This document shows positions 54,471 through 63,706 of a DNA stretch of 64,000 bases, in pieces. Origin of the DNA: Saccharopolyspora sp. NFXS83 (lineage in GTDB: Bacteria; Actinomycetota; Actinomycetes; Mycobacteriales; Pseudonocardiaceae); NCBI RefSeq assembly GCF_026241095.1, contig NZ_JAPFGB010000004.1, forward strand, positions 235,178 through 299,177, given 5' to 3'. Position 1 is the stretch's first letter. Each line of letters starts with the position of its first letter. The position numbers were made by a program, and so were the translations under genes. Under the pieces are notes generated by a model. It was not told the origin of the DNA, ran no database searches, and worked only from the letters and a program-made list of their open reading frames with translations.

Positions 54471-54504
54471 ACCCGCTACGCAGCCCACCCCGCAAGGACT
54501 TTTG

Positions 54505-55491
54505 ATGCCGCGCGAGATCGACGTCGAGGACTACGCCAAGGGCGTGCTGGAGGGTTCCCGCACGAAGTTGGCGCAGGCGATCACGCTGGTCGAGTCGACC
54601 AAACCGGCGCACCGGGCGAAAGCGCAGGAGCTGCTGGTCGAGCTGCTCCCGCGCAGCGGCGGGGCGCACCGGGTGGGCATCACCGGTGTGCCCGGCGTCG
54701 GCAAGTCCACGTTCATCGAGTCGCTGGGCACCTCGCTGACCGCCGCCGGGCACCGGGTGGCGGTGCTGGCGGTGGACCCGTCCTCGACCCGCACCGGCGG
54801 CAGCATCCTCGGCGACAAGACGCGGATGGCCACGCTGTCGGCTGATCCGGCAGCGTTCGTGCGGCCGTCACCGTCGGCGGGCACGCTCGGCGGCGTCGCG
54901 CGGGCCACCCGCGAGACGATCGTGCTGATGGAGGCCGCCGGGTTCGACGTGGTGCTGGTGGAGACCGTCGGCGTCGGCCAGTCCGAGGTGACGGTGGCAG
55001 GGATGGTCGACTGCTTCCTGCTGCTGACGCTGGCGCGGACCGGGGATCAGTTGCAGGGCATCAAGAAGGGCGTCCTGGAGCTCGCCGACCTGGTAGCGGT
55101 CAACAAGGCCGACGGTCCGCACGAGATGGACGCGCGCAAGGCGGCCCGCGAACTGCGCGGCGCGCTGCGGCTGCTCACGCCGGTCAGCGCCTCGTGGACG
55201 CCGCCCGTGGTGACGTGCAGCGGGCTCACCGGCACCGGGCTGGACTCGCTGTGGGAGCAGATCGAGCAGCACCGCGCCACGCTCACCGACACCGGCGAAC
55301 TCGCCGACAAGCGCAGCCGCCAGCAGGTCGAGTGGACCTGGGCGCTGGTCCGCGACCAGCTGATGGCGGAGCTCGTCACCCACCCCGAGGTGCGCGGGAT
55401 CGTCGACGAGGTCGAATCCCACGTCCGCGCGGGCGAACTCACCGCCTCCCTGGCGGCGGAGCGGCTGCTGCGCGCGTTCCGCGCCCGCTGA
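54505..55491 (+). CDS. meaB: Methylmalonyl-CoA mutase-associated GTPase MeaB
   Basis: 328 aa from ATG 54505 (AAGGA upstream). G1 is GVPGVGKST at residues 61-69; VLAVDPSSTRTGGSILGDKTRM and VLVETVGVGQSEV are switch segments, and VAVNKADG is the base-recognition motif. MeaB loads and protects adenosylcobalamin in the mutase, using GTP hydrolysis as a gate. It is the natural partner of mutA and mutB upstream. The intervening repeat may reduce its transcription relative to them. Confidence 0.97.
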   Translation: MPREIDVEDYAKGVLEGSRTKLAQAITLVESTKPAHRAKAQELLVELLPRSGGAHRVGITGVPGVGKSTFIESLGTSLTAAGHRVAVLAVDPSSTRTGGSILGDKTRMATLSADPAAFVRPSPSAGTLGGVARATRETIVLMEAAGFDVVLVETVGVGQSEVTVAGMVDCFLLLTLARTGDQLQGIKKGVLELADLVAVNKADGPHEMDARKAARELRGALRLLTPVSASWTPPVVTCSGLTGTGLDSLWEQIEQHRATLTDTGELADKRSRQQVEWTWALVRDQLMAELVTHPEVRGIVDEVESHVRAGELTASLAAERLLRAFRAR

Positions 55492-55550
55492 CCGGCGCCC
55501 GCAGCCCGGTTCGCTGGAACCGCCCGGGGCGTTCGAGGATCGTGAACCGC

Positions 55551-56042
55551 ATGTCCGCATGGATCATCGAGGCCGAGCCGGTCGGCGGCGCGGGAATCGA
55601 CGCGGCGATCTGGGAGTACGTCGCCGAGGTCGGTCGGCGTCTCCTGGGGCGTCCGGCGACCGACGCGGAGCTGCGGGCGGTGCTCGATCGCGATCCGCAC
55701 GGCGACCTGGCCCCACCGCGGGGAGCGTTCCTCGTCGCGCGGGACGACGACGGCGATCTCATCGGATGCGTCGGCGCGCGGTTGCTGGACGACCTCCCCG
55801 CGACCGCGGAGCTCAAGCGCATGTACGTACGCCCCGCGCACCGCGGTGTCGGCCTGGGCCGTGCGCTGCTGGTGGCCGCCGAGCGGTCCGCCGCGGACCT
55901 GGGCGCGACGCGGATCGTCCTCGACACCAGGACGGAGCTCGTCGAGGCGCGGACCCTCTACGGCGCCCACGGCTACCGGGAAACGGCGCCCCGCAACAGC
56001 CACGGCGATGCGGAGCACTGGTACGCGAAGACCCTCCGCTGA
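55551..56042 (+). CDS. GNAT-family N-acetyltransferase
   Basis: 163 aa from ATG 55551; GTG 55542 is also possible with GAGGA upstream. The acetyl-CoA loop is MYVRPAHRGVGLGRALL (residues ~86-102), followed by RIVLDTRTELVEARTLYGAHGYRET, which is the late GNAT motif. The substrate is unknown. It starts 59 bp after meaB and may share its transcript. Confidence 0.92.
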   Translation: MSAWIIEAEPVGGAGIDAAIWEYVAEVGRRLLGRPATDAELRAVLDRDPHGDLAPPRGAFLVARDDDGDLIGCVGARLLDDLPATAELKRMYVRPAHRGVGLGRALLVAAERSAADLGATRIVLDTRTELVEARTLYGAHGYRETAPRNSHGDAEHWYAKTLR

Positions 56043-56204
56043 GCGGCCCCGAACGCCCTCGCCGAACACCGGTCCGCGGCCGGGGCATTCGGGGAGCTCG
56101 GCTGCTCCGGATGGCCGGTTTTCCGGCCTTTTCGGGAGGTTTCGACCGTGCCGGGGTGTCCGGAGGCGGTACACCGTTCTCGGGCACTCGCTTCGGAGGT
56201 CGGG

Positions 56205-58295
56205 ATGACCGAGGAGATCCGCAACGTCTTCACCGGAACCGCGCGCAACGTGGTGCAGGTGGGGAAGGTCCACGGGGACGTGCACTTCCACCAGCGGGCG
56301 GCGCCGGAGATCCCGGTGCCACGGCAGTTGCCGGCGGGCGTCACGCACTTCACCGATCGCGAGACCAGCCTGGGCGCGCTGGATTCCTGGCTGGCCGAGC
56401 CCGCCGAGTCCGCCGCGCCGACCTGGCTGATCGTCGGTTCCGGAGGTGTCGGGAAGACTTCGCTGGCCGCCTGCTGGGCGCACCGGGTGCGGGACCGGTT
56501 CCCCGACGGCGACCTGTACGTGGACCTGCGCGGCCACCACGTCGACCGCAGGCGGGACGCGAGCGAGGCGCTCGACGAGATGTTGCGCGCGCTGGGCGTC
56601 CCGAGCGATCGGCTGCCCGTGGACGCCGCCGCGAAATCTTCGATGTACCGGACGCTGCTCACCGGCCGCCATATGCTGATCGTGCTCGACAACGCCGCCA
56701 CCGCCGAGCAGGTCCGCCCGCTGCTGCCCGGTTCCGCGCCCTGCCGGGTGCTGGTCACCAGCCGTAACCGGTTGACGAGCCTGACGGCCAGGGAAGGAGC
56801 CACCCGGATGTCGCTGGACGTGCTGCCACCGGACCGCGCGATCGAACTGCTCCGCAAGGCCGCAGGCGCCGACCGGGTCGACGCGGAACCCGACGCCGTG
56901 GTCGCACTCGCCCGGTACTGCGGATTCCTGCCACTAGCGCTGCGCATCGCCGCCGAACGGCTCGTCGCCGGGTCGCACCTGCGGGTCGCCGAGCTCGTCG
57001 AGGAGCTGGCCGACGAACGCGAACGGCTGGACGCGCTGACCGTCGAGGAGGACGAGTTCACCACGGTGCGGGCGGTCTTCTCCTGGTCCTACCGCTCGCT
57101 GCCAGCGGACGCGGCGCGCCTGTTCCGGCTGCTCGGGCTCGCGGAGAGCCCCGACATCGGCTTGGACGCCGCGACGGCGCTGAGCGGACTGCCGCGCACC
57201 AAGACCCGTCGGTCGCTGGACTCCCTCGTCGGCGCGCACCTGCTCGACGAGCACCGGGCGCAGCGCTACCGCTTCCACGACCTGCTCGGCCTCTACGCCG
57301 CCGAATGCGCGCGGCACGACGAGAGCGAGGCGGAGCGCGACGCTGCCGTGCGCAGGCTGCTGTCCTGGTACCTGCACGCGACGATCGCCGCGTCCTGGCA
57401 GGCCGCGCCGAGCTTCACCCGGATCCCGATGGACGCGCCCGACTCCCCCGGCTCGATTCCGGAATTCGCCGATCGCCCGGCCGCGCTGCACTTCTACGAC
57501 GAGGAGCGCGAGAACCTGAAGGCCGCGGTCCGGCAGGCGTCGGCACGCGGGGAGCACGTCTTCGGCTGGCAGCTGCCGGTGGCGATGTTCGCCTTCATGC
57601 TGTCGCGGCGGCCGGTGGCCGACTGGCTGGAGACGCACCGCGTCGGGCTCGCGTCCGCCCGCGCGCTCGGCGACGAGCTCGCCGAGGCGTGGCTGCTGAC
57701 CAGCGACGCCATCGCGTGGGGAACGGTGCACGAACACCAGAAGGCGCTGGCGGAGCTGGAGCGCGCGGTCTCGCTGTGGGAGCGGGTCGGCCCGGAGTGG
57801 GCGCACGCGTGGGCACTGCGCGACCTCGGCAGCGCGTACTACGGGCTGGGCCGCGACGCGGAGGCCGACGAGACGTTGGAGCGCGCCTTCGCCATGCACG
57901 TCGCGCTGGGCGACGAGTGGGGTGAGGCCACCGCGTTGAGCGCGCTGGCCAAAGCGGAGTGCCGCCTCGGGCAGTTCGACGAGGCGATCCCGCACCTGCA
58001 GCGAGCCATCGAGATCCGCCGCTCGCACGGCGACCGCCGCAACGAGGCCAGCTGCTTGAGCGAGATCGGCCTGGTGCTGGGTGCGATGGGCAGCACCGAC
58101 GAGGCCGCCGACCACCTCGAACAGGCGCTGGTGCTGCACCAGGAGACCGAGTACGGCTACGGCGAGGCCCTGGACCGCGAGCGGCTCGCCGACCTCTACG
58201 AGCGCACCGGACGCCCCGAACAGGCCCGCGAGCAGCGCCGGACCGCGGCGCGGCTCTACGACGAACTCGGCGTCCCGCACGAACTCGCCGGTTGA
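56205..58295 (+). CDS. STAND (NB-ARC) NTPase with TPR domain and N-terminal RHIM-like motif
   Basis: 696 aa from ATG 56205 (GGAGG upstream). Residues 7-29 are a short glycine-rich tag, NVFTGTARNVVQVGKVHGDV, with V17-Q-V-G20 like the core of RHIM amyloid motifs. The NB-ARC NTPase follows: P-loop GSGGVGKTS (78-86), Walker B LIVLDNA, CRVLVTSRNR, and GFLPLALRI (GxP). A winged-helix region leads to about six TPR units (residues ~450-690). This is the architecture of AfsR-like and NLR-like bacterial proteins, here without a DNA-binding domain. A signalling or defence role is possible; the nearest genes show no matching effector. Confidence 0.9.
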   Translation: MTEEIRNVFTGTARNVVQVGKVHGDVHFHQRAAPEIPVPRQLPAGVTHFTDRETSLGALDSWLAEPAESAAPTWLIVGSGGVGKTSLAACWAHRVRDRFPDGDLYVDLRGHHVDRRRDASEALDEMLRALGVPSDRLPVDAAAKSSMYRTLLTGRHMLIVLDNAATAEQVRPLLPGSAPCRVLVTSRNRLTSLTAREGATRMSLDVLPPDRAIELLRKAAGADRVDAEPDAVVALARYCGFLPLALRIAAERLVAGSHLRVAELVEELADERERLDALTVEEDEFTTVRAVFSWSYRSLPADAARLFRLLGLAESPDIGLDAATALSGLPRTKTRRSLDSLVGAHLLDEHRAQRYRFHDLLGLYAAECARHDESEAERDAAVRRLLSWYLHATIAASWQAAPSFTRIPMDAPDSPGSIPEFADRPAALHFYDEERENLKAAVRQASARGEHVFGWQLPVAMFAFMLSRRPVADWLETHRVGLASARALGDELAEAWLLTSDAIAWGTVHEHQKALAELERAVSLWERVGPEWAHAWALRDLGSAYYGLGRDAEADETLERAFAMHVALGDEWGEATALSALAKAECRLGQFDEAIPHLQRAIEIRRSHGDRRNEASCLSEIGLVLGAMGSTDEAADHLEQALVLHQETEYGYGEALDRERLADLYERTGRPEQAREQRRTAARLYDELGVPHELAG

Positions 58296-58307
58296 CGCCC
58301 GCGAGCG

Positions 58308-58565
58308 ATGACCTCCCAGCCGGAGCCCGCCGGGGGCAACGGCGAAGGCGCCAACCTGGCCCCGCGCGACGGCGCCGAACTCGGCAAGGCCATCGCCGCG
58401 CACCCGGACGACGCCGAAGCCGCCCTCACCGAGCACGAGCAGGCCATGTTCGCCCGCAGCGCCGAAGCCGCCGTCGAACGCGACGAACTCCACGAGCTCA
58501 TGTTCGGCGCAGGCGCACCCCACGACCTGGTCGCGGCGTTCACCGACCTCGAACGGACTCCGTGA
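58308..58565 (+). pseudogene. C-terminal remnant of an FAD-dependent monooxygenase
   Basis: The 85-aa frame reads GNGEGANLAPRDGAELGKAIA, then EAALTEHEQAMFARSAEAA and ELMFGAGAPHDLVAAFTDL. This is the end of a TetX/PHBH-like flavin monooxygenase, in which G-x-G-A-N-L-A-x-x-D-G precedes the last helices. The FAD-binding and catalytic parts, ~300 residues, are missing. Only 12 bp separate it from the STAND gene, so an internal deletion probably joined them. It could still be translated but cannot be an active monooxygenase. Confidence 0.75.
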
Positions 58566-58612
58566 ACGCCCGCCCGGTCCGCGAGGCCGGTGCGGTGGCG
58601 GACAATGCGGGA

Positions 58613-58978
58613 ATGGATCTCAGCGTGGACCCCGATTCCGGGGTGAGCCCGTTCGAACAGGTGCGGTCCGGGATAGCGGAGCGGATCAACTCCGGTGCGC
58701 TGCCCGTCGGCGCGAAGCTGCCGACCGTGCGGGGGCTGGCGGCGGAGGTGGGCATCGCCGCGAACACCGCCGCGAAGGCGTACCGCGAGCTGGAGCAGGC
58801 CGGGCTCATCGAGACCCGCGGGCGCGCGGGCACGTTCGTCAGCGCCGCCGGGGACCGCAGCGCCCAGCGCGCCGCCGACGCCGCCGCGGAGTACGCCCGC
58901 GCCACCCGCGACCTCGGCATCCCGCCGCAGGAAGCGCTGGGGCTCGTCCGCGCCGCGCTGGGGCTGCCGCAGAGCTGA
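58613..58978 (+). CDS. GntR-family regulator (YtrA-like, short)
   Basis: 121 aa from ATG 58613. The winged helix-turn-helix covers residues ~12-78 (PFEQVRSGIAERINSGALPV, LPTVRGLAAEVGIAANTAAK, AYRELEQAGLIETRGRAGTF). Only a ~40-aa helical tail follows, as in YtrA-type members that usually control ABC exporters. No ABC genes adjoin it; the SMR transporter gene 200 bp downstream is a possible target. Confidence 0.92.
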   Translation: MDLSVDPDSGVSPFEQVRSGIAERINSGALPVGAKLPTVRGLAAEVGIAANTAAKAYRELEQAGLIETRGRAGTFVSAAGDRSAQRAADAAAEYARATRDLGIPPQEALGLVRAALGLPQS

Positions 58979-59103
58979 CGGTGCCCCGGCCGCTTCCGCT
59001 GCTCGCGGCCGATGCCGCCGCCCGCCGAGGTGATCCGGTGGGCGCCCGCGTGGTGAGGCGGCACTCGTTGCCACCCGACGCACGGGCGTGAGACGTTGGT
59101 CGT

Positions 59104-59136
59104 GAGCCCGACGACGTGGCTCCCGGACGAGGGGTG
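59104..59136 (+). promoter_or_regulatory. Possible guanidine-II (mini-ykkC-like) riboswitch
   Basis: The leader of the SMR gene has a hairpin GAGCCCG-ACGA-CGTGGCTC (59104-59122, one bulged T) with an ACGA tetraloop, then a second weaker hairpin with ACGA at 59127-59130 between CCC and GGG. Guanidine-II riboswitches consist of two hairpins with ACGR loops, often before SugE/Gdx genes. The second stem is poor and the usual linker is nearly absent, so this is tentative. Confidence 0.25.
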
Positions 59137-59177
59137 CCGTACCCGGTGTGCGACAAGACGGCCCGGAGGAGTCCGTG

Positions 59178-59492
59178 ATGTCGTGGATCGTTCTCGTTCT
59201 TTCCGGTGTGCTCGAAGCCGTCTGGGCGACGGCGCTGGGCAAGTCCGAAGGCCTCAGCAGGCTCGGCCCGTCGGTGGTCTTCTTCGCCGCGTTGGCCGCG
59301 AGCATGGCGGGCCTCGCCTACGCGATGCGCGACCTCCCCGTCGGCACGTCCTACGCGGTGTGGGTGGGCATCGGCGCGGTGCTCACCGTCGCCTACGCGA
59401 TGGCCGCCGGAGATGAGTCGGTGTCGGTGCTCAAGGTCCTGTTCCTCGCGGCGATCGTCGGCGGCGTCATCGGCCTCAAGCTCATCCACTGA
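59178..59492 (+). CDS. SMR-family transporter, SugE/Gdx type
   Basis: 104 aa from ATG 59178 (GGAGGAG upstream). Four membrane helices fill the protein. E13 and W16 in GVLEAVWATAL and the VGTSYAVWVGIG segment are the Gdx/SugE signature, which distinguishes guanidinium exporters from broad multidrug EmrE types. It probably exports guanidinium ions by proton exchange as an antiparallel dimer. It is a lone SMR gene, so a homodimer is expected. Confidence 0.92.
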   Translation: MSWIVLVLSGVLEAVWATALGKSEGLSRLGPSVVFFAALAASMAGLAYAMRDLPVGTSYAVWVGIGAVLTVAYAMAAGDESVSVLKVLFLAAIVGGVIGLKLIH

Positions 59493-59547
59493 GCCGCCCT
59501 CGCCGGTGACCACCCCGCTCACCGATACCTCCTGCGGGGGATCCGCG

Positions 59548-59588
59548 CGGGTTCTCAGCGGTTTCCTCGCGAGGCCGCCGAGAACCCG
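59548..59588. terminator. Bidirectional terminator, short relative of the palindromic repeat (copy G)
   Basis: CGGGTTCTCAGCGG (59548-59561) pairs with CCGCCGAGAACCCG (59575-59588) with one mismatch, between the convergent SMR and kinase genes. The GCGGGTTCTCAGCGGTTTCC sequence is the same as the entry to the palindromic repeats C and E, but the core is absent. Confidence 0.75.
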
Positions 59589-59607
59589 CCGCGTTCGAAC
59601 GGCGCCC

Positions 59608-60456
59608 TCAGAGCCGGGCGACGAGTTCGCGCAGCGGGTCGGCGAGGTCGGGGTGGTCTCCCATGTCGACGCGGTGCAGGGCGCGGGACGCGACGTAGCG
59701 CAGCGCGGTGCGGCCGTCGTCGGTGTCGAGCACGTCGGCGAACGTGTCGTGCACCTTCGCCGCGACCGGCGGGACGAGCAGGCTGTAGCAGTACAGCGAG
59801 GCCGCGTCCGTGCCCGCCGGGCCGCGCCCCCACAGCTCCCAGTCGAGCAGGCCGAAGCGCGGGCGCACCAGGTTCGCCCAGTGCAGGTCGCCGTGCACCG
59901 TGTCCCAGTGCTCGATGTCCAGGTCGTGGCCGAGCTTGTCGCGCACGGCCTGCTGGATGTCCGGTTCGTCGTTGCGCAGCCGCAGCGTCGGCACCACCCG
60001 AATCGTGTCCAGCGCGGCGCGCAGCTCGGCCCACCAGCCGTCGGAGAGGTCCGGTTCCTCGCGCAGCACGTCGGTATCCGAGCAGCGCTGCCCCGGCACG
60101 AAGGTCATCAGCTCGGCGCGCTGCCGCCGCGTCTCCGCGAGCTCCCACTCCACCAGGCCGAGGACTCGTGGTTTGCGCACGCCGGTGATCGCGTTGGAGT
60201 CGGCGTTGCCGGTCCACCAGTCCCCTTCGGCCCACTGGATCTCCTCCGACACCACGCGCAGCCAGCGCGGGCCGTCGGGGCTGAGCACGGCCGCGCCGAT
60301 GGAGCGCTGCCGCCAGCCGAGCACCGGCTCGCCGACCACGCGCACCGCGAAGTGCTCGGCGGCCCGGTCCAGGTTCTGCCGCATCCACGCGGCGAACATC
60401 TCGTCGGCTTCGTCGTTCGGAATCTCGTTCGGTGCCACCACCCGATCATGTGCCAT
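59608..60456 (-). CDS. Aminoglycoside-phosphotransferase-fold kinase
   Basis: 282 aa. The catalytic loop is H188-G-D190-L-H-W-A-N195 and the metal-binding aspartate D205 lies in GLLDWELWG, the APH/choline-kinase pattern. The N-lobe nucleotide site is atypical and lacks a clear glycine loop. The substrate may be a drug, sugar or other small molecule and cannot be told. The start overlaps the end of the remnant at 60446 by 11 bp, and its ribosome site is weak. Confidence 0.88.
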   Translation of the reverse strand: MAHDRVVAPNEIPNDEADEMFAAWMRQNLDRAAEHFAVRVVGEPVLGWRQRSIGAAVLSPDGPRWLRVVSEEIQWAEGDWWTGNADSNAITGVRKPRVLGLVEWELAETRRQRAELMTFVPGQRCSDTDVLREEPDLSDGWWAELRAALDTIRVVPTLRLRNDEPDIQQAVRDKLGHDLDIEHWDTVHGDLHWANLVRPRFGLLDWELWGRGPAGTDAASLYCYSLLVPPVAAKVHDTFADVLDTDDGRTALRYVASRALHRVDMGDHPDLADPLRELVARL

Positions 60457-60724
60457 CGGTCCCCGGCCCGCTCATCTCGGTCCCGGTTGCACCGCCTTCC
60501 GGAGTGGCCTTCGCCGGATCCACCCAGACCAGCCGAGGCCGGATGTGCGCACCGATGCGGAAATCCACAATGGACTTCTCGGCGGTGGCCGCACTGCGGC
60601 GCCCCCCGCGTTCGACCGAGACCACCTCGACCCGGTCGGGCAGCGCCATTCCCCACGCGGCCACGCGCCCGTCCGCCCGGAGCCCGTACTCCTGGACGAC
60701 GGCGAACAGCCCTGCGGGCAGCCT
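60446..60724 (-). pseudogene. 5'-truncated paralogue of the 127-aa XRE-partner gene
   Basis: Reading on the minus strand from about 60724, the frame gives LPAGLFAVVQEYGLRADGRVAAWG, then VEVVSV, HIRPRLVW and DPAKATPE, matching the gene at 11491-11874 block by block. An in-frame TAG lies just upstream and no ATG or GTG precedes the homologous region until residue RV, so the 5' third is lost. The break coincides with the start of the XRE remnant on the other strand. Confidence 0.75.
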
Positions 60725-60848
60725 CTACCTGGAGGAGCGCGAGCAGGTTCGGATGTGCACCTTGCGGTTCGGGGCCCTCACTGAAATCGCGCTCTCCCAA
60801 GGCGACTCGAACGATGCGATCATGAAAGCGCTCAGCAATGACGAGTGA
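60721..60848 (+). pseudogene. 3' remnant of a DUF5753-type XRE regulator gene
   Basis: The frame ends SLYLEEREQVRMCTLRFGAL, then EIALSQGDSNDAIMKALSNDE and stop. It matches the tail of DUF5753 regulators, such as VVHLEHH... and LERIALSREDSRKLVAEI of the intact gene at 16043-16900. It lies directly upstream of a DUF397 gene, where a full XRE gene is expected. Everything before residue ~40 from the end is absent and replaced by antisense of the neighbouring remnant. Confidence 0.75.
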
Positions 60849-60867
60849 TCGCAGAAAGGAGCCGACC

Positions 60868-61092
60868 ATGCGGGTGGATCCGTTAACGAACGCCGAGTGG
60901 CGCAAGAGCAGCTTCTCCGGTGGCGGCAACGGTGGCGGCGGGCAGTGCGTGGAGGCTGCCGCCTTGCCCGACGGGCGGGTGGCGGTGCGCAACAGCAAGC
61001 GCCCCGAGGACGGCGCCGTCCTGTTCACCCGCGCGGAAATGCTCGCGTGGGTGCAGGGCGTCAAGGCCGGGGAGTTCGACGACCTCACCTGA
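60868..61092 (+). CDS. DUF397 protein, orphaned from its regulator
   Basis: 74 aa from ATG 60868 with AGAAAGGAG upstream. EWRKSSFSGGGNGGGGQCVE, then VAVRNSKRPEDGAVLFTRAEM and WVQGVKAGEFD are typical DUF397. Its usual XRE partner is reduced to the remnant immediately upstream, so this copy may be uncontrolled, silent, or regulated by another XRE protein such as that at 16043. Confidence 0.93.
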   Translation: MRVDPLTNAEWRKSSFSGGGNGGGGQCVEAAALPDGRVAVRNSKRPEDGAVLFTRAEMLAWVQGVKAGEFDDLT

Positions 61093-61125
61093 GCCCGCCC
61101 GGGATCCCTGAGTCCGCCCGCGAGC

Positions 61126-61836
61126 TCAGCCTCCGGCGGCGAGTCCGCGCATGGTGGCGATCTCGTCGGTCTGGGTCACCAGGACGTCCTGGGCCATCTC
61201 GTGCAACTGCTCGTCGCGGCCGGTGGCGAGCACGTCGGTGGCCATCGCGACCGCGCCCTCGTGGTGCGCGGTCATCAGCCGGAGGAAGAGGCGGTCGAAC
61301 TCCGCTCCCCCGGACGCCTCCAGCGCCGCGAGCTGCTCGGGTGTCGCCATGCCCGGCATCGGACCGGGTTCGGCGCCGTGACCGGAGTGCCCGTGCCCGG
61401 AGTGCCCCTCATGCCCTGACCCCTGCGCCTGCTCCGGCAGGTCGTGGGTGGCGAGCCAGCCGCGCATGGCGCCGATCTCCGCCGGTTGCGCGGCGCCGAT
61501 GCGCGCCGCCAACGAGCGCACGCTCGGGTTCTCGGCCCTGGTCTCGGCCAGGTCCGTCATCCGCACGGCCTGCTCGTGGTGCACGATCATCATCCGCACG
61601 TAGTCCGCTTCGGCCTGCACCGGTTCAGCGCTCGCGAGGCGGTCGCGGTCCAGCGACGGCACGACGGACGGCTCGTCACCGGGCGCACCGGGCAGGACCA
61701 CGGGAGCACCGGCCGGTTCCTCCGGCGCGGCACCCGGTTCGCTCGTGCAACCCGCCGCCGCCAGCAGCGCGGCGAGGCAGCAGCCCGCCGCGCTCCCCCG
61801 GGCACGGCCGGCCGCGACACGTCCGAACACCGGCAT
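61126..61836 (-). CDS. DUF305 lipoprotein, probable metal-binding
   Basis: 236 aa from ATG 61836 (GGGGGGAG upstream). A lipoprotein signal ends AAAGC. DUF305 follows, with the two HH helices DYVRMMIVHHEQAVRMTDLA and FLRLMTAHHEGAVAMATDVL. Between them is a histidine- and glycine-rich segment (GHEGHSGHGHSGHG) that could bind copper or another metal. It is anchored outside the membrane and is divergent from the LVIVD gene. Confidence 0.92.
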   Translation of the reverse strand: MPVFGRVAAGRARGSAAGCCLAALLAAAGCTSEPGAAPEEPAGAPVVLPGAPGDEPSVVPSLDRDRLASAEPVQAEADYVRMMIVHHEQAVRMTDLAETRAENPSVRSLAARIGAAQPAEIGAMRGWLATHDLPEQAQGSGHEGHSGHGHSGHGAEPGPMPGMATPEQLAALEASGGAEFDRLFLRLMTAHHEGAVAMATDVLATGRDEQLHEMAQDVLVTQTDEIATMRGLAAGG

Positions 61837-62008
61837 TTCTCCCCCCGAACTCTTCCCGACCCGGCGACGAGCAGGGATTTCACATGCTGAAACAACCACT
61901 CGGACTATTGGGTCAACCATCCGTGGCCAAGATACTGATCAGACGCGGTCGGGGTAACCGCTGTTCGACGACGGTCGGTAATCGGCCGGCAGGTTATGGG
62001 GTGATGGC

Positions 62009-63457
<1,449 letters not shown>

Positions 63458-63469
63458 ACCGAGCAGCCG

Positions 63470-63504
63470 ATCGGCCCCGCTCGTCACGCACGAGCGGGGC
63501 CGAT
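63470..63504 (+). terminator. Strong terminator after LVIVD gene
   Basis: ATCGGCCCCGCTCGT and ACGAGCGGGGCCGAT form a perfect 15-bp stem with a 5-nt loop, 12 bp after the stop codon. The next 200 bp to the tetR stop hold nothing I can identify. Confidence 0.88.
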
Positions 63505-63706
63505 TCACGTCCGAACCCCGGAATGCGCCGGGCGCAGCGAGCAACTGCCCAGCCGCGAAGGACGGCGACGAGCTCGCGGCTGCTGCACGGCGTCTGCGCC
63601 GCGATGAACGAGCAACGGCGCCGAAGGGTGACGCGGTCCGCGAAGGTCGCAGCCGGTCGGATTCCCGATCCGCTGCCCGGCTCGCCCGCGGCGGCGCGGC
63701 CCGCGC

